A DNA stretch of 64,000 bases. It comes from Chelonoidis abingdonii (taxonomy: Eukaryota; Chordata; Testudines; Testudinidae). The translations under genes were made by a program, and so were the position numbers. This document shows positions 45,525-58,667 of the stretch, in pieces; the stretch's first letter is position 1, and every line of letters starts with the position of its first letter. The DNA is taken from contig NC_133771.1 in assembly GCF_003597395.2 (NCBI RefSeq), forward strand, positions 141,402,095 through 141,466,094, given 5' to 3'. The notes beneath the pieces were generated by a model, which was not told where the DNA came from, did not search any database, and saw nothing but the letters and a program-made list of their open reading frames with translations.

Positions 45525-46534
45525 GTAGATTTTTTTTCTTTACGTTGTTACTGTACTTCCCACATTGTGTACACCAGTAGGGTTTTTAACTGATTTGACC
45601 TAACAATAACATAACATTGGGTGTCTTGTGGGAAGCCCAGGTTTAGGAGCAACCATGGAGCTCAGTATGCTAGGGGACCACTTTTAATTTTGAAAACCAG
45701 CTTTTGGGAGGACATTTTGATATTAAACTACCTGTTTTAATGGCATCATTTTGAATATCTGATTTCTTTGTGAGAGTTTCATGGATGATTCATGTAACTG
45801 GCAATCTGTAATGCTGAGCCTAGTTTTAGTAAATTTCTGTTGCAATACATCAATTGTTAGAATCTAAGCTGATAAATCTTTTCAGTAATTTTTTAAAATT
45901 TATTTTTATTTTGAGATGGCTGCACATCTGATCCTAGCCTTGCTTATGTGGGATATCCATTAGTTTTTTAGGGTCTGCTCCTGCCTGTGATCTGTATTTA
46001 TTTGGATTTTTTGGAGGGGAAATTAAAGGTTTTATTTTCTTTCCCTTTTTTAAAAAAGAAACCATTTTCTGCACATCAGAATTACTAAGGTGCCATTCAG
46101 GATTCCGGAATTATGATCTTATGTTCTCCTCTCAAATGTAATTAGTAATTATTGTCATAAAAGACTCTTTACCTCCCTCTTTATACTGGATTATGCCCTG
46201 ATGCAGCAAGGTACTTAAGCACATGCCTTACTTTAAGCATGTGTTATCCCACTTACTTTACTAGTGCCACTAGTAATTGATCTTGGAACTCAGGTATTTA
46301 ATTTTACTTTGGAAGACTTATAGAGCAAATATGCTAGTAGCAAAGCACTGTAAAACATTCATCATCATTTTCCTTAATAACTTCCCCCAGAGTTAGCTGG
46401 CTGCATCTGCTACATATCTACTTTGTGTTTTACATTTACTTTTCTTTTTTGTCATGTCTTCTTTTAATCTACATTGACATCTTTGTACTGAAGAGATACT
46501 CTCTTCTTTGAAAACCTGGAATTTTTCTTTCTAG
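45525..46534 (+). other. RYR2 intron 15
   Basis: A 1,010-base intron. The only hint of a repeat is at about 46195-46260, where the text runs from a GATGCAGCAAGG phrase to a TTAAGCAC...GCATGTG phrase resembling a very old amniote palindromic repeat. Otherwise nothing is recognised. Confidence 0.85.
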
Positions 46535-46670
46535 GGTATGATCAACCTTGTCCTTGAATGCATTGATCGTTTGCACGTGTACAGTAGTGCAGCCCATTTT
46601 GCTGACGTAGCTGGGAAGGAAGCAGGAGAGACTTGGAAATCTATTCTAAATTCTTTGTATGAATTACTAG
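46535..46670 (+). CDS. RYR2: RYR2 exon 16 (RIH helical domain)
   Basis: A 136-base exon of 45 codons plus one base, acceptor TTTCTAG, donor GTAAGA. It reads [20 protein letters not shown], then [20 protein letters not shown] and LYELL. It corresponds to human residues 493-537; Val507 is conserved. Changes from human are Arg to Lys (AGKEAG) and Ser to Thr (GETWK), both conservative. The amphipathic helices here are part of the alpha-solenoid that forms the third N-terminal subdomain of the channel. Confidence 0.97.
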
Positions 46671-47726
46671 GTAAGACACATTGTGGTTGTCTGGGATTTT
46701 TTGACAACAAACTAACCTATTCAATTAAAATGAAAATCTGAAACCGAAGACTGTTGAAATTATCTAGATATTGGAGAAGACCTTCCATTTCAGTGAGTAT
46801 GGGAGAATAATTATGAATCAAATGAAGTGAGTATGCCTTGATTAAAGTAAATGGATATCTTGACAAATCCATGATGTTTTGCACGTGGTTGGAAAAAATA
46901 TTTATATTGTAGCGTTGCCTAGAGGTCTCAGTCAGTATTGTCAGGTTCTGTATAAACATGCATAAAAGTGCAGTCTCTGTGTGGGGAGTGCTGTTTTCTG
47001 GATGATATAAAACTAAGATCTTGACTACTTGTGGTTATTAAAGTTCCCGTGACCTTCTTTGTACGGGTCATGGTGTCCTGGTCAAACTTTCACTTGTGTA
47101 GTAACTTTCTCTTCCCTGAACATTTCCCGCAATAATTTCAATTGGATACAGTATTCTTCTTCCTGGCTATAACAGGTTTGTTCTGTTATTATATGCTGCT
47201 CTTGTTTGTTGATTTTTAGATCCCAGATGTGGCTACTCTTCAGTTGTGAGAAAAATGACTGTATAAAAATAAATCCTTCACTTCTGAAACAATGGAATAA
47301 ACTTCAAAATCACCATCATAAACTACATTTATTTTGCTATATTTTCCTGCCTCACTCATACTCTGCCAGAACTAATTAAACATTCCTTACCCTGTGAGCA
47401 TCTTTCAAATAGCTGCCATTTTTTTCAAATAAAACAGACAAAACGTGCCACAGTACTGTTCCATTCTTTCCCTCGCAATGTGGATCAGATAAAAGCAGAG
47501 CTTTTGCTACATGAAATCATGTCACATTATATGTAGACCAGCACTGGAAGGAGGATGTTTCTCACATTTTGCCAGTGGATTTCAGATATTTGCTGGCAAC
47601 ACAGGAATGGTGAGACTCGGGTATCTTGGGTCTCATTCAGGCTACAGAGGGGAGTGTTTGCTAGTGGGCACAGACCTTTCTGCCCATCTCCCCCACGCCC
47701 AAATCATCCCTTCCAACCTGCCCCAG

Positions 47727-47912
47727 TCATAGATTCATACATAGACTTCAGGTCAGAAGGGACCATTATGGTCACCTAGTCTGACCTCCTGCACAATGCA
47801 GGCCACAGAATCTCACCCACTCACTCCTGTAACAAGCCCCTAACCTATGTCTGAGTTATTGAAGTTCTCAAATCATGGTTTAAAGACTTTAAGGTGCAGA
47901 GAGTCCTGTCTC
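47727..47912 (-). mobile_element. CR1 3' end, antisense
   Basis: TCATAGATTCATACATAGACTTCAGGTCAGAAGGGACC, GTCACCTAGTCTGACCTCC, TGCAGGCCACAGAATC and TGAGTTATTGAAGTTCTC match the CR1 copy at 36152 closely. Only the terminal roughly 190 bases are present, a typical severe 5' truncation. Confidence 0.85.
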
Positions 47913-50900
47913 TTCTCCACCCCTGACTTCGTTACAGTCCCATTTTCCTCATCTAACCTGTCCCAGTCTCTACTCCTCAGGCTCTTTGTCCCAGTCTGTT
48001 TGTCAAGTCAGTCCTTTTCTCTCCCTTCAGAGTCCCAGTCTCCTTGTGAGCTATTACCAGTTCCAGTTTCCTTGTCCCCTCTTTTTCTTCCCTTCCCCAC
48101 AAGCTTTTCATTCCATCAGTCTGTCATCCCACCCACTGTCTCTCCTCCACCACCCATGATTGGTTTCCATTCTAACTGCATAGCAAAAGGCATTTGCAGG
48201 TTTTTGTTTTGACATCTTTACCATTATATAACAGGCTTGATGTGTAATTACTATATCTTTTTTTGGTAGGTAATTTTTAAGCGTATTGGTCTTGATCTGG
48301 GGATGGTAGATTTTTTCACTATGCTGTACTGAACAATGAAGATGCTGTTTGGTAATTTCCTAGGTGATAGATAGATATCATTTACTTCGCCTTGTTTCCA
48401 CAAACCATAGTTTCACATTGAGTGTGTATGTAAATCAAAGTGGTTGATATTGTCATCATTCATGGTTTCTGAGATATTTTGTTGTTGTTGTTTGTGGCAT
48501 ATAGTTCATCCTTAAGAGAGAGGAAATATACAAACCTCTACCTGGGTTGTCTTGTGTTTCATCCATAAAAATGACTGCAGTGTATTTCCTGACAGAGGAG
48601 CTACAGAATGTGTGTGCACTTTCTATCAGAAATATATTCAGTCATTGTGAGCACATAGTGTTTCTACCATGTTACTAGGGCATCACAAATTAGGATGGGC
48701 ACTGCTTTGACTGAGTGAGACCCTCTGGTGGTCTTGGTTTGTTATACAGTCATATGTTGGTATGAGAAACTAATCTTTCCTTATTTGATTTGTTGCAAAA
48801 TAGTGGCCAGATGCTGATTTTTAACAGCTTCTTATGCAGAATTAGAGACCAAGGAAAAGTGAATAAAAATGGAATCCTCTATTGAAACTAGTTAAAGGCA
48901 GTCATTTCCCCAGACTTGCACTTTTGATAAGCTGTGGGATGGTTAGTTTGCTTTGTTTATTATTTATTTAGTTAGTTATAGTTGTTTCTTTTTTCGTATC
49001 CATAATGTACATAGTAAAGACATATTAGAAGGCATGCTGCCTGTCCCCAGAAACTCCCAATCGTAATGTGTCAATATAAGCATACAGAGTAGTGGGATGG
49101 GTTACTGCATACAAGTGAAGGGGCTGAGGTAGCACATGGCTATGTTTTATTGGCAGAATGATAACACAGCATTTTAAACTGGATGAATGAGGCATAAGGG
49201 AGGTTTTGGAGGTAGAGATTAGGTGGGAAACTTAAGAGGATGAGGGGAAAAAGGAGTAGCAAAAAGAGGAGGGAGATCACAGTAGTTCTGATCAGTCTTT
49301 TTGCAGAAGCTGCTGGGATATTGTGTGAGGAGGGAAGAGGTATCTGAAAGGCTTAAGGGGGAGGGAGCTGAAGGTCATGAACAGGCAGCAAAGCTTGTAG
49401 GTATATGAGTCAGTGGGGAGGAGAGTTAATGCTGCTGTTTGAATTAACAAGAGAGAGTACAAAGTTGTAATGGATGGAAGTCTGCATAGCTTATTGACTT
49501 TATTCAGAGGCATTTGGCAGCAAGGAACAAAGGAATTGAATGTTGGGAATAAATGAAAAGCATTTTGTGATATAAAGTAGAGAGGCAAAGGCATCCTGGG
49601 AGGTAGGGAGGATACTGACTCAATAGTGGAGAAGTGGAGGCTGGGAGCAGCAGAGCAGTCATGGATATCGATGGACTGATGGTCACAGAAGAGTCAGGTG
49701 TGGGCAGTGGACAGAGGGAAAATATGAAATGCAGAAGGAGGAAGTGGGTGGTGTTCAGAGAAAAGGAACTCTATTGAGTGATCAGAGAAGGAGCGCTGTT
49801 TAATGAAGACAAGGTGAAGTGAGTGGCCATTTTGGTAAAGTTGGGGAGTTGATCCAGGGCTAAAAGTTGAATGAGAACAGGGCAGGGGGGACAGAAGTCT
49901 CTCAGGTTGGACAGAAAATCAACGTAAGGTCACTGAGAATGTGGGTGAATGGTAGATTGTGATGAGAAAATGAGAGAGCATCAACTGTCAAAATAGGGTA
50001 TATGGTGGCAATATCGGAGAAACCAGATCTATCTCTAGTAAATGAATGGAGTGGCTACTACATATATTTGCTTTTCTGTTTTTCTTTGTATTACTTGTAG
50101 TGAATGCTTATCAAGTAGCTCTTTGGAATACTTAATCCCAGTGGCCATTTTTGTCCTCAGCTTATGCTGTTTACTATGAGGGTAATAACTTATATGGTAA
50201 AATGATTGTGATTGTAGAGTTATCACTTGTATCTGTTCTGAAACGTAGAGGGGGAACACATAGTTTGGGATAAAGGGAAGGGTAAAATGACACAGCAAGT
50301 TCCAGAGAATGTGGACCTAGAAGTTGGATCTTTATTTTATGCTTTTATTTCAACAACTGATTATCTGTTCACTGCCTCATAATACCACTCCGGCTGATCT
50401 TGTTAGTTTTCTGTCCTTGTTATAAGCCTTAAAAGGCAACCTTGAAAATGTAAATTTTAAAATGCAGTTTTTCACTTTCACCACCATCATAGAAGAGAGA
50501 CAGACTAAGAGAAACTTTGAAGGACTCAGAGACTGCCAATAGTAGAATTTCAGATAGTTATTTTTATTATTTTTTGCTTGCTATCATTGTTAAAGTTCTT
50601 TATAGTTGCTATATGTTGCCTGCTAGGAGACTCTTAACCTGTGTACGTGCTGAATAGGGTTATTTGGCACCTTGATAACATCATTTTTATTATAAAATGG
50701 AAAAAATATTAAAATGACCATAAAATTACATATGAATGAAGTATATAATATTACATTCAAATATCTCAAAATAAGAGTGCAAAGACAAGTGTTCATAAGT
50801 TAGGAAATGCCAGCATTAAGGTTGGGTCCACCTATAATAAAAGAAAAATTGAATCTAATATACAATATGCATTGTTGATTGATTGGAATTCATTGTAATA

Positions 50901-51204
50901 GCCCACACAAAAATTCTACATTCAAAGGTTGCAAAAGGAAGCACTGAGGAGTTAGGAAATGTCAAAAATAAGGTTAATTCATCCCCCTTATGTGTGTGTG
51001 CACATTATAATATCTTATTACATGATCACATAGTGTTTTTTCCAGAGGAATTCTGTCTTAGTCAGCACCATGCGCTAAGAAAAGTAACAGTTGTTCAATA
51101 CGTTTATTTTCCCCTGGAGTGTAACCTCATGTTTTTTTTTTTGTTTGTTTTCTTTTTTTTAAAACTACACTGCATGGTATAAGGACTTTTGCAGACCGTT
51201 CTTG

Positions 51205-51335
51205 GTGCCTCACAAATATTACTGAAATTTATCCTCACATCACTCAAGTGAAGTAGGGAACTATAATATTGTCTCCATTTTACAGGTGGAGTTGTGAGGC
51301 AAAATAAGGTACAGAGACTAAGGGTTTTGCATCCA
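51205..51335 (-). mobile_element. MIR-like SINE fragment, antisense
   Basis: TGTCTCCATTTTACAGGTGG...TGAGGCA followed by GTACAGAGACTAAG has the antisense MIR core pattern. The tRNA head is not retained. Confidence 0.5.
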
Positions 51336-52164
51336 TTTCAGTAGTGGTGGTGTGAGTATAAAAATGATGAGGCACTGTGATATTATGGGTATGTGGGCCT
51401 TGTAAGTACCTGAAAGAGAATTTTTCATAAAATGTTTCCATCCAGAGTGATGGTTGCCTCCAGTCATATAAACCAGAAACAGGTTTATACTGAGAAAAGT
51501 TTGTTTCATTTTCAGTCATAAGTAACATTAAAAATGCTATGGCTCAGGAACTCTGAAAAATGAAATGTGTAATCGAAATGCTTGATAGCATCTTAACTAT
51601 ACTAGCTCAGAACATGGTCTTATAATTCATTGTTACAAAGAACGACCTTTTTAAGAAAACAGAATATTTAAATGAGTTAGCTTCTATGTGGAATGTGAGC
51701 TTTTGTACTTTTGATGAATTTTATATCTCAAATGTGTGATTTAGGAATGCATCTCTTCTACATCCCTTCTGCCATAACAGGCCCTTAGAGATTCTCTGTG
51801 CTTTGTGATTAGTTGTGCTGGTTACCTAAACAGTAGTAAAAGTATCTACAGCTACAGCTGAATGCCTCTAAATAAAGCTTTAGTCAACTGTTCTCTGATC
51901 ACCATTTCCCATTCAGAGTGTGGTTCTACAGGAGCAGAGAAAGATGATTTGCCATAGACTATTAGGTTTTCAGCCTCTCTTCCTCTGCTTCCCTGAAACT
52001 ACTCTGTCAACTCACTGGTTTAGTGATATAAAGGATTCATAACCTGGCCTTTCATGTCTGCAGCAGATCCAGCTTCAAATCATACTGAGGCCACAATTTT
52101 AAGGCTCTAATGGAAGTGAATCAATATATCAAAACTATAGCACAATATAAGATAACTAATAACC

Positions 52165-52378
52165 AAACAATAATATTTATCCCTCATATAGTGCTTTTCA
52201 TCTGAGGCTCACAAACTGTTTAAGGAGGTTATGCAAGCATTATTAGCCCCTTTTACTGATGGGGAAACTGAGGTATAGGGTGATTCAGTGACTGCCCAAA
52301 GTCACACAATGAATTAGTGGCAGAGCCAGGTATAGACCTGGTCTCCTTAGTCCTTGAACCATCCTGTCTCCCAGTGTG
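52165..52378 (-). mobile_element. MIR-like SINE, antisense
   Basis: TATTAGCCCCTTTTACTGATGGGGAAACTGAGGTATAGGG, CCCAAAGTCACACAATGAATTAGTGGCAGAGCCAGG and ACCTGGTCTCCTTAG...CCATCCTG follow the antisense MIR/CORE-SINE consensus in order. Confidence 0.7.
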
Positions 52379-53184
52379 ATCAGCAATCTCTGTTGAAGAG
52401 AATGGCTGGGGAAGTTTCTGATTAAGATTGATGCTTTGGTAGAGCTGAATGTGAAACTTGCGTAAGAACGGCAGTTGGCACTGTTACACACTCTAGATGG
52501 AATTGTTAGTCCCTGATGGTTTTTTCCCCCCCTGGGAAGAAGGAGAGGTTCTTCAAGTCCTGAAATCATCACTATGTACTTCTCTACACCTGTAGTTCCA
52601 TTTCTGTCCAAGGATGAATTTTGCCCAGAGTGTGTTTTTGTGGGTTTTTTTGTTTTTGAGATGACTTTAACCCAACTTGTGATAGCTTACAAGAAGCATT
52701 TGACAGTGTTATCTTAAGACATGATATTTTGAAGAGTGAAGCCTTGTTACCATCAGAGACCTCTTCTGGTCTACTTAATTTACAGATACGTGATGGTAAC
52801 ATCATTCTTCCGTTTAGATTTTATGTAGAAGTTTCTTTGTTCCCGATCTTTCCAATACCCTCCTGCTCCTCCAACAGTAATGCTATATCGGGATTTGTTC
52901 AGGAATACCAATGGACTTACTTTTTGTTGCTTCAAAATGGGCTACTTTGATATTCAAGAAGGGATCTAGGAAGATGACTGTTGGCTTTAGATCATTTTTT
53001 TACAGCAATGGGCAGTTTGATGATGAGAAAATCCTACAAATTTTACTATTCAATATAATGATTTGCCAAGTTGTTTTGCATCTGGTTGGTTGGATCATGG
53101 TTTATAACAGGAATTATGGGGTTTCTGTTAATGTGAATTGGATGCATTTATTAACTTTTTTTTCTGTTTTTCTTCTTTTAATAG

Positions 53185-53280
53185 CGGCACTTATTAGAGG
53201 GAATCGTAAAAACTGTGCTCAATTTTCTGGATCTCTTGACTGGTTGATCAGCAGATTGGAAAGACTGGAAGCCTCCTCTG
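53185..53280 (+). CDS. RYR2: RYR2 exon 17 (RIH helical domain)
   Basis: A 96-base exon (2 bases, 31 codons, 1 base), acceptor TTTTAATAG, donor GTATGC. With the last base of exon 16 it reads [20 protein letters not shown] and [12 protein letters not shown], with a split Gly to follow. It matches human residues 538-570 with no difference that I can see. The next exon, which should begin with residues like ILEVLHC, was not found before the window end at 64000, so intron 17 is at least 10.7 kb. Confidence 0.96.
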
Positions 53281-55771
53281 GTATGCTTTTCAGTATTCTA
53301 TCTCTCTTTTTCCCTCCCAGTTTCTTCTTCAAAAATGTATAAAGAATTGATCAAGCAGTCACTCAGTCATCCTGTTTTGAGTTTTTTGTGCTGATGGGAA
53401 AATAGATTGGAGTGGGGAAGGCAAGATTTGACCCATAACTTTCACTGATCCTTGTAGTTCTAGGTATGCTTTTGATACTCTTTTGGTATTTAGTACTGTA
53501 TAGTGATTAAAAACTAGGTCTATCTACAGATCTATGGAAAGCAATGAATTAATAAATTAGTGTTTTTTTCCTTTTTCTTTCATTTCTATTTCTATTTTGA
53601 GTAACATTTGAATTTGGTCTCATCCTTGCTTACCTGGTTATATTATCATCTCTATTTTCCAACTGAGGCAAAATACATAAGCAGGATTGCTCACATGATT
53701 AGCCACCAAACAGCATGTCCTGCCAGCAAATCTTTGTGTTGGCTTTAAGGTAGGACAGTGCCTTCAAAGTTCATTGCTAGATTGGTTAATATGTGCATTG
53801 AATGTGTGGTGTCAGAAGGCTCTAACTATTGGTTACATTTTTTTCTGCATAAAATACATTTGCCTGTTTTGAAACTCTGGTTTTGGTTATTGGGAATGTT
53901 ACTTTTATCAGCATACTAAAAGCCAAAATGAAGTTTTATTTTCAATGTGAAACTGAAGAATTCTTATTTTTGTATTTTAATTATCTGGTTTTACAGCTCC
54001 AAAAGATCTTGGCAATGCAAAATCTGGTTGTATTATGTAAATAGCAACAATGCTGGTATTGGTCAGATTATCCATGTCATTTGAGTGATGGAGACGGGGG
54101 AGTGGGTGAAGAGTTTACCAAAGAGCTTTAAAGTGGCTGATGTTAATGCAATGAGTATGGGTGCAGAATGCTATCGTGAAAGATGGCCCTCAAGTAAGTT
54201 TGTCTAAAAGGAGTGTGTCTTTGTTATACTGTTTATTTCCACATTTAAAGCTGCCGATTGCTTTTCAAAATAACAAAATAATATAATTAAAACATTAATA
54301 AAAAGTCTAACTCTTCTCCAACCACTGAATCCCTCATGCATCTAAGAATTATCTTTAAGCACCTATGACTTAAGTTGAGTTTGCTTTGCTCAAATCCTTT
54401 TGGGTGACGCTTACCTCAGTGCAGAGAGACAGTGTAAAGTCCAAGAGGGACTTAAGTGGTGCATACACCTTATAGTGGCCTACTGCACTGAGGTTAATTT
54501 TATCCTTAATGTGAAGTTCTTGTGAACCTGAGTGTTGTTGAAGTGAATGGTGTCACAACCTGGTCCTGTCTCGCTCTCTGAACGAGCATCTGTCTGTTGT
54601 GATTTGATCCCATGTGCGTCTAATACCCCCTGGGTCTGGGCTATGACTGATCATAGTTCCTAGCTTTAAGGGAGTCTCGTGCACTCTCAAGTGCAGACTC
54701 CATGACACCGTACTTCAGCAGTAGGAGCCCACAGTCTGACTCTGAAACCAGTGCCACAGCTCCCCAGAGCCCCAGTTGCTTAGATACATTCTTCAGAGTC
54801 CACCTCGTTGTGGGAGCTCTGATTTCCTAGTTATGCTCTTCATGGACGCTGTGGCAGTAAAGCAAGGAATTACAGGCTAAACAAAGGAATTTCTTATACA
54901 CACACTTTAGCCTTGGAAAGCACAACTGAGTTGCAGATGTGTGGAAAACTGAACTGCTGAATACAGTCCTCCTGAGTGTCCTCCCCATCCTTCTTAGCCT
55001 GATTGTCTGTCTTCTGGTGGTGAAATGAGTGAGGGCTTCTGGGCAGAGCATTGTTCGGTCAGTGGTTCTGCTGGTAGCAAATCCATTGTTCCACTAGAGT
55101 AGGCACATTCGGTGTTGATAGCTCTTGATTGCTCTGTCACAGCTTCCTACATAGTCTTTCCAAAATATGTTAAATTTCCGCTTAAAAATAAATGCTCAAA
55201 GCCACATTGAAGCTTATATTCAAAGTGGGGGTTGAAATGTAACATGGCATTCACATAACCAAAATGGAATTAATAAATTAACACAGTGATAGGCGATATT
55301 GTAAGTATTAACCACTGGGATTATCTTGGATACATACATACATTTTCTTTTACTTTCCCTTTCTGAGCATTTTCCCACCCCTCACAGTTAGCCTTGTACA
55401 AGGTGAACAGTAAGGAGCATGGGCGGGTCATAAATTGCAGAGCTTGCAATCTAGCAAAGCAGGTATATCTCAGTTACTCCCCGTGTAATTACTTAATTTC
55501 CTTACTATCTTGATTAGACCCTGTGCCAGATGCCCAGGACATCTTGATGTCTGGGGTGACCAACTGGCACTTTCTCTAGAGAAGCTATTAATGATGGACC
55601 TGGGCACCTTTGATTGCTGAATTGTGCTTCCAAGGATCCTTGCTTGTACCTCCCCTGGAAGGAATAAACTAAGCATGGGATTCACATTATCATTAAAGTT
55701 ACTCTTCCAGCTCAACATACTTTTGTTTTTAACTTACCAGCATTCAGGGTAATTCTTTTAAAACCTTAGAA

Positions 55772-55950
55772 CAGAGGTTTTCCAACTGCAGGTGGTGTGG
55801 AATGTATTCTGGAGAGGTGGGAGGGGTGTGAGAAGCCGCTCTGCCTTCAGAACTGCGTGGCCACAGAGTGGCAGCTGCTGGCTGGGCACCCAGCTCTGAA
55901 GGAAGTGCTGCTGCCACCAACAGCAGTGGAGAAGCAAGGGTGTCATGGCA
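55772..55950. mobile_element. hAT-type element fragment
   Basis: Starts CAGAGGTTTTCCAACTG, a hAT-like terminus, and contains AGTGGCAGCTGCTGGCTGGGCACCCAGCTCTGAAGG and AGCAGTGGAGAAGCAAGGGTG, recalled from a common turtle hAT family. The other terminus is missing. Confidence 0.5.
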
Positions 55951-55952
55951 TA

Positions 55953-55990
55953 GTATATGACCATGTAATTAAAGACTGTATCATAACGCA
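55953..55990 (+). repeat. Unassigned interspersed repeat, copy 2
   Basis: TATATGACCATGTAATTAAAGACTGTATCATAAC matches 32804-32840. It abuts the hAT fragment on the left. Confidence 0.5.
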
Positions 55991-56349
55991 TATACACAAG
56001 AGGGCTAAATTACAGTTGTACAGGCAGTCTTAATTCTAGAATTTCCTTACATTTGGTTGTCGGACATTGCAACATTAACAATCTTAACTTATTCTATTAA
56101 CACTTATTACACCAAATATGGATAACAACATCACAGTTATATAACATAGATTAAAATGTATAAGTTGTATTAACCTTATTAAAGACATAAGCCAACCACC
56201 AACTTTTTTTTGTTGGGGAAAAAAACTTTTCTTGTAGTCAGGTTATTATATAATAATCTAGTATTGGATTTCTTGCACTTTCTCTTCTGAAACATCTGAT
56301 TCTAGCTACTGTAATTGACAACCACTGTATCAGGAACCATCATGGTCCA

Positions 56350-56870
56350 GAGGGCTTGTTAGCACTGGTAAGCTCCAACCTGTCACTCAGTGACCTGCTA
56401 GTTGTTGTCAGAATAGGAACTGAACTCCATAGAGGACCCCAGTCCTGGAATCTAATTGGCAGAATGCTGGGGGTCCTGATTGGTTGGCAGCTTCTATATA
56501 AACCTAGCACAGAAACAAGAAGTAGTACATGCAGCTAGGTTGTCTCTGCTTTGGACTGCTTCCACTGAGATACCTGCTCCTACTGGTTGCTGTTGATCTC
56601 CTGGTAACTTGACCCTGACTGACACCTGACCTTGATTTGTCCTCTGGCCTGTCGTGGACTGTGATTTCCTGGAAACCCGACCGGTGATGTTGGAACAACT
56701 TGTAAATGTGGGTTTGAAAGCCATTGAACAAAACTGTAACCTCTGTATATGGTGGAAACCACTTTAAGCCGGGCGTGTGTCAGCATCCCTGAACCTAACC
56801 CTGTCTGACTCCTGATTCCTGCTCCAGTCAGGAGGTCAGATCATTCATGTCCTGGTTGTGACACACTGGT
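56350..56870 (+). mobile_element. LTR-like remnant with TATA box
   Basis: Contains an inverted CCAAT (ATTGG near 56479) and TATATAA at 56495-56501 followed by a pyrimidine-rich tract with repeated CCTGAC / TTGACCCTGAC phrases (56600-56640 and 56790-56815) and an end near GGTTGTGACAC. This resembles U3-R-U5 of turtle LTR retrotransposons. Exact ends, duplication and internal region were not found, so a solo LTR is the best guess. Confidence 0.4.
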
Positions 56871-58667
56871 CTGATAAAATACGGCAATTTCTGTGTTCCT
56901 GAGTGTGTGTTTCATTATTTTTTCACAATGAGTATGGACATAATGGCGTTTACAGTAATATATGCAGCACTCTGAGAGTTGATCATTAGCAGTGGGATCA
57001 GCAATAGCTTTTAGGCAATGTATCTCTGGGAGGGAGGTGTGTAAGACTTCTGGGCTGGAGCAGATGGGTAATGGAACTGAACAACATTCAGCGTGCTGTG
57101 ATTGTCATGTCATGTTTTCAGTTTGTCCTGCCTACTTGTTCACAAATCTGTGATTATATGGAAACCTGGAACTGCACTTGTCATCAAGGTGTGCACTTTT
57201 TTCACAACCTACATGCGGTTCTGATATAGTTGTGCATTAATCTGCAACTTGTTGAAGTCAGGAGCTTTAAGAATGGAAGAGGTTTAGAGTGATCACAGCA
57301 ATAACAACAGTGACTTGGTTGCATTTTTAAATGGTTGATTTGAGTCATATTTCATCCCTTCTTGTTTTGTCATTTGGTTGTTACATTGTTTCTCTCTTGG
57401 GTACAAGGCAACTTGATCTTATTTGTCCCAGTACTGGGGTGCAAATCATGTCAAGGGGCTCCAACAAAATGTATAAAATACACAGTACCACTGTTTGTGG
57501 TACCAGCAACACGTTCTATGAACTGGCAGCAGCATAACCAGCCACCTTTCAGTTGCATCAAGCATTGATTCTAAATGTCTTGTGAGAAGACTGATCAGAA
57601 TTCTAACCTGCTGCTCCATCCTCTGCTGCCTCCTTTTCACCAATAAATAGTTTCTTATGCCTCTCCCATATGCCAATATATACTTTCAGTTGACATATTA
57701 AAGCAAAAGTGCATCCAGTGCACTGGTGCTTTTCCTTTGTACCCTGAATGTTGCACAACGCTTATCAGATACATCAGATTCATAGACATTTGAAAACACA
57801 GCAGGAGGTAATGTTTCCATGTCACAGGCACAATATTTTTGTTCTCTTCAGCCTTTTTCTGTGGTACTCCTATGTCAAAACAGCATATTTCCATTGCTGA
57901 ATGGCTCTCCTTAATACTGTAGTTTATGTCAGTCATGGATCATCACTTGGTGTAAGTTAAATTTGTTGCCTCAGTAGCCTTCAGAGGATCAGCAGCAGCC
58001 GTGGAGGCAGATATATCCCTAGGCAACTTATTTGCCTGTTTTCCCCCCAGCTTTGTAATAAGAAACACATACATATCCCTGTCCCTAACCACTACTCTCT
58101 GTCCCTGAGATGCCAAGGGAAAATATTCAATCAATGTCAGTGCAAGCACTGCCCTCACCATAGGAACTGGGATCAGCTGTCACAACGTTTACCAAGTAGT
58201 GACATGTCTCAGCAGGTGGCGATTACAACTGATATGAATGTTTCTGCAAGGTTGCTTCCACCATTTTACTAGATATTCTGACAGTATATACCAATGTTTA
58301 GAACTCTGATTCTCTTTAGTGAGGGAAGTGGAGTTGTCACTTTGGGACCCTGAGCCATGCTAGTCTCCTCATGCAGTGATATCTAATACTGCCTTTGATG
58401 GGGAACTCACAAAAGAGGGGGAATCCTGGTGCAAGACAGCAGACACTTGTGTTAAAATCACCTCTATTGCTCTGTCTTTTAGCATCAGCTTTTAAAAATA
58501 GACTTGATTTTCCCACAATCCATTTCAGGAATTTCATCATTTTCATACGTAAATCTTTACTTTGAATTCTTCATTGTGAAAAAATTTTCTGTGTCTTTCT
58601 GCTACAATCTTTGAGCAAATTCATCCCTAAATTGGTGCTAGGGCTGGCACTGGGACTGATGGAACTA

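Larger units (their letters stand above)
46671..53184 (+). other. RYR2 intron 16
   Basis: A 6,514-base intron. A CR1 3' end lies at 47.73-47.91 kb and MIR-like pieces at 51.2 and 52.2 kb. 49.1-50.0 kb is purine-rich on the + strand (many AGGG/GAGG runs) without an assignable family. 50.75-50.97 kb has two diverged copies of a segment like AGTTAGGAAATG...AAGGTT about 155 bases apart. The rest is unassigned. Confidence 0.85.

Noticed and set aside
21771..53280. Assignment of the exons to RYR1, RYR3 or an IP3 receptor
   Set aside because: Motifs such as [20 protein letters not shown] and [10 protein letters not shown] fit RYR2; RYR3 differs strongly in the same region and IP3 receptors lack these blocks.
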